Positions 1-5,750 of a DNA stretch of 8,810 nt are shown here, piece after piece. The notes beneath the pieces were generated by a model. The model searched no databases, was not told the DNA's origin, and was given only the letters and a program-made list of their open reading frames with translations. This DNA comes from an uncultured beta proteobacterium (GTDB lineage Bacteria > Pseudomonadota > Gammaproteobacteria > Burkholderiales > Burkholderiaceae_C): contig CAIYQF010000205.1 of assembly GCA_903928325.1 (NCBI GenBank), positions 1 through 8,810 of the forward strand, given 5' to 3'. The translations under genes and the position numbers were made by a program. The stretch's first letter is position 1, and every line of letters begins with the position of its first letter.

Positions 1-285
1 ATGCGCAATGCCGTGGGCACCAGCGCCGCATTGGGGTTCCCCATCGCCATGGCCAATACGGTGGGCTACATCGTCAGCGGCTCGGCTCTGACCGCGCTGC
101 CCGAAGGTGCGCTGGGCTACGTCTGGCTGCCCGCGCTGGCGGTGATTGGCGCGTGCAGCGTACTCACCGCCCCGTGGGGCGCCAAAATCGCCCACCTGGT
201 GCCGGTGGCACAACTCAAACGCGTTTTTGCCATCTTGCTGTACTGCCTGGCGGGCTACATGCTGTACAAGGGATTGGCAGCTTAA
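1..285 (+). CDS. TauE/SafE (TSUP) family membrane transporter, C-terminal part
   Basis: This is the C-terminal 94 residues of an inner-membrane permease of the TSUP family, whose members are about 250-270 residues long and are linked to export of sulfite, sulfoacetate or other small organic anions. The reading frame is open from the first base, so the true start lies left of the window; the ATG at position 1 is internal. Visible evidence is the family-typical segment GTSAALGFP near residues 6-14, followed by three hydrophobic stretches at about residues 9-28, 40-60 and 72-92. The last one ends in the short cytoplasmic tail YKGLAA, as is common in this family. The gene converges on phaB and is followed by a strong bidirectional terminator. 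The substrate cannot be told from this fragment. Confidence 0.85.
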   Translation: MRNAVGTSAALGFPIAMANTVGYIVSGSALTALPEGALGYVWLPALAVIGACSVLTAPWGAKIAHLVPVAQLKRVFAILLYCLAGYMLYKGLAA

Positions 286-316
286 AAATATAAAGCCGCA
301 CGTCTACGCAAGCCAG

Positions 317-342
317 AAAAAACCCGCCGAAGCGGGTTTTTT
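317..342. terminator. Bidirectional intrinsic terminator between the TSUP gene and phaB
   Basis: A perfect hairpin is present: AAAAAACCCGC (317-327), loop CGAA (328-331), GCGGGTTTTTT (332-342). The five-pair GC core is flanked by six A on the left and six T on the right, so an RNA from either strand would carry a GC stem followed by a U tract. It lies 31 bases after the TSUP stop codon and 35 bases beyond the phaB stop codon. It therefore fits as the shared terminator of two convergent genes. Confidence 0.9.
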
Positions 343-377
343 CATTGGCGCCAGCGCGCTGATGCCAAAGCAATGCC

Positions 378-1115
378 TTAGCCCATGTGCAAACCGCCGT
401 TGACCGAGAAGTCCGCGCCGGTGGCGTAGCCGCCTTCTTCAGAGGCCAGCCAAGCGATGATGGAGGCGATTTCGCTGGGTTCGCCCAAGCGTTTGACCGG
501 CACGGTGGCCACGATCTTGGCTAGCACGTCTTCCCGGATGGCTTTGACCATGTCGGTGCCGATGTAGCCAGGGCTTACGGTGTTCACCGTCACGCCCTTG
601 GTAGCCAGTTCTTGCGCCAAAGCCATAGAGAAACCGTGCATACCGGCTTTGGCCGCCGAGTAATTGGTTTGGCCCGCCTGGCCTTTTTCGCCGTTGACCG
701 AAGAGATGTTGATGATGCGGCCCCAACCTTTTTCTACCATGTCGGCCACCACTTGCTTGGTGACGTTGAACATGGAGTTGAGGTTGGTTTCGATCACCAT
801 GTCCCAGTCTTCGCGGCTCATTTTCAGGAACATGCGGTCGCGGGTGATGCCGGCGTTGTTCACCAGCACGTCAATGGTGCCGTGTTCGGCCTTGGTCTTG
901 GTAAAGGCTTCCACAGTGGAATCCCAGTCACCCACATTGCCCGCTGACGCGTAAAAGGTGTAGCCCAGTGCCGCTTGTTCGGCGATCCACTTGGCGTGGT
1001 CGCGGGTAGGACCGCAACCGGCGATGACTTTAAAACCCTCTTTGTGCAGGCGCTGGCAAATGGCGGTTCCGATGCCGCCCATGCCGCCGGTGACGTAGGC
1101 TACTTTCTGACTCAT
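378..1115 (-). CDS. phaB: Acetoacetyl-CoA reductase PhaB (NADPH-dependent)
   Basis: PhaB is a cytoplasmic short-chain dehydrogenase that reduces acetoacetyl-CoA to (R)-3-hydroxybutyryl-CoA with NADPH, the second step of polyhydroxybutyrate synthesis. The 245-residue product matches the usual length (246 in Cupriavidus necator). It has the cofactor loop TGGMGGIG at residues 9-16, NNAG at 86-89, and the catalytic tetrad Asn111, Ser139, Tyr152 and Lys156 (in NYSAAK). The late segments VNTVSPGYIGTDMV and the C-terminus NGGLHMG are typical of PhaB and help separate it from FabG. The ATG start is preceded by AAGGAGA (1121-1127) at good spacing. It is the last gene of phaCAB, 46 bases after phaA, and is followed by the bidirectional terminator. 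The sequence looks intact. Confidence 0.95.
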   Translation of the reverse strand: MSQKVAYVTGGMGGIGTAICQRLHKEGFKVIAGCGPTRDHAKWIAEQAALGYTFYASAGNVGDWDSTVEAFTKTKAEHGTIDVLVNNAGITRDRMFLKMSREDWDMVIETNLNSMFNVTKQVVADMVEKGWGRIINISSVNGEKGQAGQTNYSAAKAGMHGFSMALAQELATKGVTVNTVSPGYIGTDMVKAIREDVLAKIVATVPVKRLGEPSEIASIIAWLASEEGGYATGADFSVNGGLHMG

Positions 1116-1161
1116 GCTGTTCTCCTTCTTGGTTATTAATTGGCGAATGAATGGATGGGGT

Positions 1162-2340
1162 TTAACGCTCGATAGTCAAAGCAACACCCATGCCGCCGCC
1201 TATGCACAGGCTGGCGATGCCGCGTTTGGCGTCACGGCGCTGCATTTCGTGCAGCAAGGTGACCAAAATACGGCAGCCGGACGCACCAATGGGGTGACCG
1301 ATTGCAATCGCGCCGCCGTTGACGTTGACCTTGGACGTGTCCCAGCCCATGGCCTGGTTGACGGCGCAGGCCTGGGCGGCGAAGGCTTCGTTGATTTCCA
1401 GTAAATCGAGGTCTTGCGCCTTCCAGCCGGCGCGGGCCAGGGCTTTTTGCGAGGCGGGCACCGGGCCCATGCCCATCATGGCGGGGTCTAAGCCGCTGGT
1501 GGCAAAGCTGGCAATGCGCCCCAGCGGGGTCAGGCCCAGCGCGGCGGCCTTTTTGGCCGTCATCACCATCACGGCGGCCGCGCCGTCGTTGATGCCCGAG
1601 GCGTTGCCTGCGGTCACGCCACCGGCCTTGTCAAAGGCGGGGCGCAGACCGGCCAGCGCTTCGGCGTTGGATTTGCGGTTAATGAACTCATCAGCCGAAA
1701 AGACGATGGGGTCGCCCTTTTTCTGGGCGATGGAGAAGGGCACGATTTCGTCGACAAACTTACCCGCGTCTTGCGCGGCAGCGGCTTTTTGCTGGCTGGC
1801 CAGGGCCAGGGCGTCTTGCATGTCGCGGGTGATGCCATGGGCCTTGGCCACGTTTTCGGCGGTAATGCCCATGTGGTACTGGTTGTAGACGTCCCACAGG
1901 CCGTCCACGATCATGGAGTCGACCATGTTCCAGTTGCCCATGCGCTGGCCCTCGCGGCTGCCCAGCAGCACGTGGGGCGAGGCGCTCATGTTTTCTTGGC
2001 CGCCGGCGATCACGATTTCGCTGTCGCCGTAGGCCACGGCCTGGGCGGCCAGCATAACGGCCTTGAGGCCGGAGCCGCACACCGCGTTGATGGTGAGCGC
2101 CGGGGTTTCTTTGGCCACGCCACTCTTGATGAGCGACTGGCGCGCCGGGTTTTGGCCCGAGCCTGCCGCCAGCACCTGGCCCATGATGACTTCACCAACC
2201 TGGTCAGTGCCCAGCCCGGTGCGCTCCAGCAGGTTCTTGATAACGGCAGCGCCCAGCTCGGGTGCAGCCACTTTGGCCAGGCTGCCGCCAAATTTGCCGA
2301 CAGCAGTACGGGTGGCTGCGACGATGACGATGTCTTCCAT
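1162..2340 (-). CDS. phaA: Acetyl-CoA C-acetyltransferase (beta-ketothiolase) PhaA
   Basis: PhaA is a biosynthetic thiolase that condenses two acetyl-CoA to acetoacetyl-CoA, the first step of polyhydroxybutyrate synthesis; members act as cytoplasmic tetramers. The product is 392 residues, the normal family length. The acyl-accepting Cys88 lies in NAVCGSGLKA, NEAF is at 317-320, His349 is in GHPIGASG, and the base Cys379 is in CIGGGMG. The N-terminus (VIVAATRTAVGKFGG) is typical of acetoacetyl-CoA thiolases. The ATG start has ACGGAG (2348-2353) seven bases upstream. The gene starts 65 bases after phaC and ends 46 bases before phaB, so the three are probably co-transcribed. It could also serve other acetoacetyl-CoA needs such as ketone-body or butyrate metabolism, but the position favours PhaA. 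Confidence 0.95.
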   Translation of the reverse strand: MEDIVIVAATRTAVGKFGGSLAKVAAPELGAAVIKNLLERTGLGTDQVGEVIMGQVLAAGSGQNPARQSLIKSGVAKETPALTINAVCGSGLKAVMLAAQAVAYGDSEIVIAGGQENMSASPHVLLGSREGQRMGNWNMVDSMIVDGLWDVYNQYHMGITAENVAKAHGITRDMQDALALASQQKAAAAQDAGKFVDEIVPFSIAQKKGDPIVFSADEFINRKSNAEALAGLRPAFDKAGGVTAGNASGINDGAAAVMVMTAKKAAALGLTPLGRIASFATSGLDPAMMGMGPVPASQKALARAGWKAQDLDLLEINEAFAAQACAVNQAMGWDTSKVNVNGGAIAIGHPIGASGCRILVTLLHEMQRRDAKRGIASLCIGGGMGVALTIER

Positions 2341-2386
2341 GAAATTGCTCCGTGTGTTTATAGGTGAGGAAAAGAAAAGGAATGAT

Positions 2387-2411
2387 GCCTGAGCCGCAAG
2401 GCAAATCAGGC
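2387..2411 (-). promoter_or_regulatory. Hairpin overlapping the phaC stop codon, upstream of phaA
   Basis: The arms GCCTGA (2387-2392) and TCAGGC (2406-2411) pair. Inside them GCC (2393-2395) and GGC (2400-2402) can extend the stem around a four-base loop, leaving a three-base bulge. On the minus strand the structure includes the phaC TGA (2406-2408) and is followed by a pyrimidine-rich stretch (about 2365-2386) rather than a clean T run. It could be a leaky terminator or an RNA processing/stability element that tunes phaA-phaB relative to phaC. Only the base pairing is seen; the role is inferred. Confidence 0.35.
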
Positions 2412-2831
2412 CTTGGCGAGTACGTAGTTACCCGGTGCGGGGATACCCGCCTTGTATTTTCCACGGCCATAGGTTTTGGGTGCCGCAATCTGTTTTCCGG
2501 CGTGGGCCTTTATCCATTGTGACCAGTCGGTCCACCAGCTACCGGGATGTTCGGCGGCGCCTTGCAGCCAGGCGGCATGGGTCTTGGGCAGTTTGCCGTC
2601 GGCACGAATCCAATGGCTGCGCTTGTTTTTGGCCGGTGGGTTGATCACGCCGGCGATGTGGCCCGAGGCGCCCATGACAAAGCGCTTTTTACCCGGCAGC
2701 GCCTGAGTCGAGGCATAAGCGCCGTCGATGGGCACGATGTGGTCTTCGCGCGAGCCGTAAATATAGACCGGCAGGTCCAACAGACCCAGGTCAATGTGTT
2801 CGCCACACACCGTGGCCGCACCCGGTTTGAC
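2406..2831 (-). CDS. phaC: PhaC C-terminal portion, in frame after the TAG
   Basis: These 141 codons follow the TAG directly with no further stop until the normal PhaC end. They carry YIYGSREDHIVP with the catalytic Asp, GASGHIAGVINPP with the catalytic His, and the late motifs AKNKRSHW and GSWWTDW, then end in VLAKA. All are typical of class I synthases and show no decay. The first codon able to initiate is GTG at 2808-2810, but no convincing ribosome binding site precedes it, so independent translation looks unlikely. The clean state argues that the stop is very recent, a sequencing artefact, or read through. Confidence 0.6.
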   Translation of the reverse strand, partial: VKPGAATVCGEHIDLGLLDLPVYIYGSREDHIVPIDGAYASTQALPGKKRFVMGASGHIAGVINPPAKNKRSHWIRADGKLPKTHAAWLQGAAEHPGSWWTDWSQWIKAHAGKQIAAPKTYGRGKYKAGIPAPGNYVLAKA

Positions 2832-4142
2832 CTATTTGTTTTCCAGGTAGGTGTTGCGCAAATACCAGGCGTAAAAAGGGCCGGGCAGGTTGGTGGCGTC
2901 GGAATTCCAGTACAACAAATCAAAGGGCGGGGGCGTTTCACCCTTGAGGTAGTTGCCCACCACGTAGTTCCACACCAGGTCATTGGGGCGCAAAAAGCTG
3001 AAGGTAGACGCCAGGTCGCGGCCCTTCATCAGGCCGCCTTGGCCCATTTCTTTTTCCCGGAACTGAACAAAAGCCTCGTCAATAAAGACATCCAAAATAC
3101 CGGTGTCACTAAAGTCCAGCAAGGTGGTCAGCAGCGTGGCGCTGGCCACCGGGTGGTGGCCTCGCGCCGCCAAGACCGCCAAGGCCGTGGTCAGCATCGT
3201 GCCGCCCACGCAAAAACCCAGCGCATTGATGGCGCCGTCGACACCGGACTTGCCCACGATGTCGCCCGTGACCGCAATGGCCTTGATGACCGCATCCTCA
3301 ATGTAGTCATCCCAGGTCTTGTGGCCCAAATCCGCCTGGGGATTGCGCCAGCTCACCACAAAAGTGCGGTGGCCTTGGGCAACAGCATAGCGAATCAAGG
3401 AATTTTCGGGCTGCAGGTCCAGGATATAAAACTTGTTGATGCACGGGGGCACCAGCAAGAACGGCTTCTCGAACACCTTGGCCGTCAGCGGCTTGTACTC
3501 AATCAACTCAAACAATTCGCTGGTAAAAACCACGGCACCTTCGGTGGTGGCCACGTTTTTTCCGACCGTAAACAGACTCTCGTCGGTCATGGAAACATGG
3601 CCTTGGCTGAGGTCGTGCAACAGGTTTTGCAAGCCCTTGGCGATGCTCTCACCCTTGGTTTCAATCGCTTTTTTCTGCGCTTCGGCGTTGAACGCCAAGA
3701 AATTGCTCGGCGCCGCGGCAGCAACACCTTGCTCGACCGCAAAACGCACCCGGTTGCGGGTCTTTTCGTCGGAGTCCACCGCATCGGCCAAGCCCATCAA
3801 GGTGCGGCTGTTGAGCAAATACAAAGCGGCGGTATAGGCTGCCACTGGGTTATCGGACCACGCAGCGCTGGAAAAGCGCTTGTCGTCGGCCTTGGGAGCG
3901 GCAGCGGAAAAGCCTTGGGTGAGCAAGGCGGCGGCTTCGCTCAGGTATTGCTGCTGCAATTGCTGCAGCTTTTCGGTAGAGAAGTGCAGCGGCGCTGAAG
4001 GCGCTGCCATGGGGGGCATGGCCACCGTGGCAGCACTGAAATCCAAATTTTGGAAGTTGGCCAATTCCTTGGTCCAGCTTTGACTTAAAGTCTCTTGAAA
4101 TTGCGCCGCCGTATGGGCCCACAGGTCTTTCTGGTTTTCCAC
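2832..4142 (-). CDS. phaC: PhaC N-terminal portion, 436 residues, ending at the premature TAG
   Basis: This part holds the PhaC N-terminal domain (about residues 1-230) and the first part of the alpha/beta-hydrolase domain with the lipase-like box GFCVGG, whose Cys311 is the acyl-carrying nucleophile. PNDLVWNYVV near 386-395 and PFDLLYWNSD near 406-415 are class I PhaC signatures. The start is GTG at 4142: AAGGAGA (4147-4153) lies four bases upstream and an in-frame TAA at 4152-4154 rules out any earlier start. The fragment lacks the catalytic Asp and His and about 140 C-terminal residues, so alone it should not polymerise substrate, though it might still bind granules or partner proteins. 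Confidence 0.8.
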   Translation of the reverse strand: MENQKDLWAHTAAQFQETLSQSWTKELANFQNLDFSAATVAMPPMAAPSAPLHFSTEKLQQLQQQYLSEAAALLTQGFSAAAPKADDKRFSSAAWSDNPVAAYTAALYLLNSRTLMGLADAVDSDEKTRNRVRFAVEQGVAAAAPSNFLAFNAEAQKKAIETKGESIAKGLQNLLHDLSQGHVSMTDESLFTVGKNVATTEGAVVFTSELFELIEYKPLTAKVFEKPFLLVPPCINKFYILDLQPENSLIRYAVAQGHRTFVVSWRNPQADLGHKTWDDYIEDAVIKAIAVTGDIVGKSGVDGAINALGFCVGGTMLTTALAVLAARGHHPVASATLLTTLLDFSDTGILDVFIDEAFVQFREKEMGQGGLMKGRDLASTFSFLRPNDLVWNYVVGNYLKGETPPPFDLLYWNSDATNLPGPFYAWYLRNTYLENK

Positions 4143-4146
4143 GGTG

Positions 4147-4153
4147 TCTCCTT
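4147..4153 (-). promoter_or_regulatory. Ribosome binding site of phaC
   Basis: AAGGAGA on the minus strand lies four bases before a GTG codon. It overlaps an in-frame TAA stop (4152-4154), so it fixes the phaC start at GTG 4142. Confidence 0.8.
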
Positions 4154-4174
4154 AAAATTACGCGCTGTCACGCG

Positions 4175-4187
4175 TGCCAAAAAGGCA
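4175..4187. promoter_or_regulatory. Small dyad TGCC-N5-GGCA upstream of phaC
   Basis: TGCC (4175-4178), five A (4179-4183) and GGCA (4184-4187) form a short inverted repeat 32 bases upstream of the phaC start, in the 131-base region divergent to the small membrane-protein gene. TGC/GCA dyads have been described for PhaR-type repressors of pha genes, so an operator is conceivable. The arms are only four bases and may be chance. A GATAAT (-10-like) hexamer also occurs on the minus strand at about 4197-4202, without a recognisable -35 box. Confidence 0.25.
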
Positions 4188-4273
4188 TAGTTACTCGATT
4201 ATCCGGCGCATGTCCTTCTTTTTCCTGACATGGCGACGGGCACCCCGCAAAACAAACCCGAAACGTAACTCTG

Positions 4274-4582
4274 ATGTACCTCATTCCCATTGCCTGGTTG
4301 TATGTCGCCCTGATGATGGCAGTGGCCGAGGCCACCAACAGCAACGGCACGGTGCTGGGTGCGCTGGTGACTTTTGTGCTTTACGGCTTGCTGCCCATTG
4401 GGCTGCTGCTGTATTTCATGGGTACCCCGGCGCGCAATCGTGCGCGCTTAGCGCAAGAGGCGCGCCAAGACCAGATGCTGGCGCAAGCGCAGACCGCAAG
4501 CGAGGCCAATCCCTCAAACCAACCAGACGCCTGCGGCAAACCGCCCGCTGACCCGGTCGCGCCGATGCGAAAAGAAGCTTAG
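4274..4582 (+). CDS. Small membrane protein of unknown function
   Basis: This 102-residue product is not one whose function I can name. Two hydrophobic segments are evident, about residues 3-19 (IPIAWLYVALMMAVAEA) and 27-48 (LGALVTFVLYGLLPIGLLLYF). They are followed by a positively charged stretch TPARNRARLAQEAR and a polar, Pro/Ala-rich tail, which suggests a two-span inner-membrane protein. The ATG has no clear Shine-Dalgarno sequence. It is divergent from phaC, and its last 69 bases overlap the 3' end of pgeF on the opposite strand, so much of the tail is antisense to pgeF coding sequence. From memory, similar short proteins occur in Comamonadaceae, which supports it being real; this was not checked. 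Confidence 0.72.
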   Translation: MYLIPIAWLYVALMMAVAEATNSNGTVLGALVTFVLYGLLPIGLLLYFMGTPARNRARLAQEARQDQMLAQAQTASEANPSNQPDACGKPPADPVAPMRKEA

Positions 4583-5338
4583 CGGGTTACCCACGGTGCA
4601 CCAACGCGCGCTGCTGTCGTTGCCGTAAACCCCAGTCACACCGGCGGCGTGCAAGCGTTGGCGCGCCAGCAGCGCCAGGTCGGCCAGCCACTTACCTGCG
4701 CCGTGGGGCACAAAGGCCAGCGCAGCGCTTGGCGATCCGGGAAAAAAGGCCTGCCGCACCTCGTTGCCCACTTCAAACGCCTGCGGCCCAATGCACGGAC
4801 CCAGCCAGGCAATCCAGTTCGAAGGCGCCACCCCGAGCGACGCCTGGTCACGCAAAAAGGTTTCGATCACACCGGTTTCTGGCTCAGCGGCGCCTGGGGC
4901 TGGTACACCGGCCAGGCCGCGCCAACCCGCATGCAAGGCCGCCACCCGGCTGCCATCGGTCGTGCACAGCAGCAGCGGCAAGCAGTCTGCCACCAGCACG
5001 GTGCAGGCCAGGCCCCGGGCTGAGGTCCAACTGCCATCGGCCGGTACACCGTCGGCGCCGCCGTGGGGCAGTGCCACGACATCGCAGCCGTGGACTTGAT
5101 TCAAAAAAACGGCCTGCACGCCGAGCACCTGCTGCAATTTCAACCGGTTGGCAGCCACCGCCTCGCGCCGGTCCCCCACGTGCTGGCCCAGGTTCATGCT
5201 GTCATAGGGCGCGCCAGACAAGCCCCCGGCGCGGCTGGTGCAAAAGGCGCGTACCTTGGCCAGCGCGGGCCACTGCGGGCGCTGCCAGTGCGCGGGCCAT
5301 GCGGTGGGGCCAGTGTGATCGGAAGCACGAAATTCCAT
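4514..5338 (-). CDS. pgeF: PgeF/YfiH-family protein (peptidoglycan editing factor, laccase domain)
   Basis: This family (Cu-oxidase_4/YfiH/LACC1) is annotated variously as polyphenol oxidase, purine nucleoside phosphorylase or peptidoglycan editing factor. E. coli YfiH removes wrongly made UDP-MurNAc-L-Ser precursors. From the start chosen here the product has 274 residues against 243 in E. coli. Metal-site residues are His83 (NQVHG), Cys119 (VADCLP) and His136 (LHAGWRG), with the same 36 and 17 spacings as E. coli. CTSRAGGLSGAPYDSMNLG, LGPCIGPQAFEVG and FFSHRRD are further signatures. An extra Pro/Ala/Glu stretch follows HAGWRG. The start is uncertain: the frame is open to 5524, which would run into the divergent gene, and ATGs at 5371 or 5392 are alternatives. 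The ATG at 5392 has a G-rich stretch just upstream; 5338 has no good ribosome site but gives the most family-like length. pgeF upstream of phaC is common in Burkholderiales. Confidence 0.88.
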   Translation of the reverse strand: MEFRASDHTGPTAWPAHWQRPQWPALAKVRAFCTSRAGGLSGAPYDSMNLGQHVGDRREAVAANRLKLQQVLGVQAVFLNQVHGCDVVALPHGGADGVPADGSWTSARGLACTVLVADCLPLLLCTTDGSRVAALHAGWRGLAGVPAPGAAEPETGVIETFLRDQASLGVAPSNWIAWLGPCIGPQAFEVGNEVRQAFFPGSPSAALAFVPHGAGKWLADLALLARQRLHAAGVTGVYGNDSSARWCTVGNPLSFFSHRRDRVSGRFAAGVWLV

Positions 5339-5378
5339 GGCGCCAAGGATACGCGCACGGACCGGTAACATCGGCGGG

Positions 5379-5391
5379 TGGCCAAAGGCCA
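5379..5391. repeat. Inverted repeat TGGCC-AAA-GGCCA in the pgeF/ABM divergent region
   Basis: TGGCC (5379-5383) and GGCCA (5387-5391) form a perfect dyad with a three-base spacer, between the probable pgeF start and the divergent ABM-family gene. It could be an operator in a shared promoter region. If pgeF instead starts at 5392 the dyad falls in its first codons. The arms are short, so chance is possible. Confidence 0.25.
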
Positions 5392-5424
5392 TGAATCCCC
5401 CCATTAACCGCATGGAGCGCCAGC

Positions 5425-5727
5425 ATGATTCTTGAGATTGCCGATATCCGTATCCACCCCGGCCAGAACGCGGCCTTTGAAGCGGCAATTGCCCAAGGCG
5501 TGGGAGATGTGATCTCCCACGCAAAAGGATTTAAAGGCTTCAAGGTCAACCGCAGCATCGAGAGCCCAGAGCGCTACGTGCTGCAGGTGTTTTGGGAAAC
5601 CCTGGAAGACCACACCGTGGGCTTTCGCGGCTCCCCCGCGTTTCCCGCCTGGCGCGCTGTCGTGGGGCCGTTTTTTGCCGGACCTCCCGTGGTCGAGCAC
5701 TTTGACCTGGTAGCACAGTCCGCCTGA
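5425..5727 (+). CDS. ABM-family (antibiotic biosynthesis monooxygenase-like) protein
   Basis: The 100-residue product matches the small dimeric ferredoxin-like-fold ABM family (Pfam PF03992). Members include quinol/anthrone monooxygenases and heme-degrading enzymes, but many have no known substrate. The segment from about residue 60 (EDHTVGFRGSPAFPAWRAVVGPFF) to VEHF is characteristic, as is the opening beta strand ILEIADIRIHPG. The ATG start has GGAG (5414-5417) seven bases upstream. It is the first gene of a plus-strand run and is followed after 23 bases by an FAH-family gene, so the two may act on related quinone- or acylpyruvate-type compounds; that link is inferred from position only. 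A perfect 11-base-arm inverted repeat lies within codons 25-33. Confidence 0.85.
   Translation: MILEIADIRIHPGQNAAFEAAIAQGVGDVISHAKGFKGFKVNRSIESPERYVLQVFWETLEDHTVGFRGSPAFPAWRAVVGPFFAGPPVVEHFDLVAQSA
5498..5522. repeat. Perfect inverted repeat inside the ABM-family gene
   Basis: Arms GCGTGGGAGAT (5498-5508) and ATCTCCCACGC (5512-5522) are exact reverse complements separated by GTG. The repeat lies in the coding sequence (codons for GVGDVISHA). An RNA hairpin or a protein-binding site is possible. There is no T run on either side, so a simple intrinsic terminator is not supported. Confidence 0.7.
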
Positions 5728-5750
5728 TCCCTTCCAAACGCACGCGCAAC

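Larger units (their letters stand above)
2406..4142 (-). pseudogene. phaC: Class I polyhydroxyalkanoate synthase PhaC, interrupted by an in-frame TAG
   Basis: PhaC polymerises (R)-3-hydroxybutyryl-CoA into polyhydroxybutyrate at the granule surface. The whole frame, counting the stop as one codon, is 578 codons, close to the 589 residues of Cupriavidus necator PhaC. A single TAG at 2832-2834 (codon 437) splits it; both sides are in the same frame and both match PhaC. Counting through the stop, the catalytic triad is Cys311 (GFCVGG), Asp467 (REDHIVP) and His495 (GASGHIAGV); the spacings agree with Cys319, Asp480 and His508 of C. necator. The stop sits after TYLENK and before VKPGAATVCG, where C. 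necator has a Leu, so one base change (TTG to TAG) would explain it. Termination at the TAG should leave an inactive enzyme. Sequencing error, recent nonsense mutation, or readthrough/suppression are all possible. It is the first gene of phaCAB. Confidence 0.85.

Noticed and set aside
1..3. ATG at position 1 as a real start of a 94-residue protein
   Set aside because: The protein begins inside the conserved TSUP core and lacks the N-terminal two thirds, so the gene is cut by the window edge.
2547..3998. Long plus-strand open frame of 483 codons opposite phaC
   Set aside because: It is antisense to phaC, and its His/Gln/Val-rich product shows no domain. The minus-strand frame carries clear PhaC motifs.
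4430..4447. Hairpin GCGCGCA-ATCG-TGCGCGC inside the small membrane-protein gene
   Set aside because: Seven-base arms of simple GC alternation are expected by chance in this G+C-rich sequence, with no T run or other support.
5339..5524. N-terminal extension of pgeF to the far upstream start at 5524
   Set aside because: It would overlap the first 100 bases of the divergent ABM-family gene, and the extra residues are Arg-rich and unlike the family.
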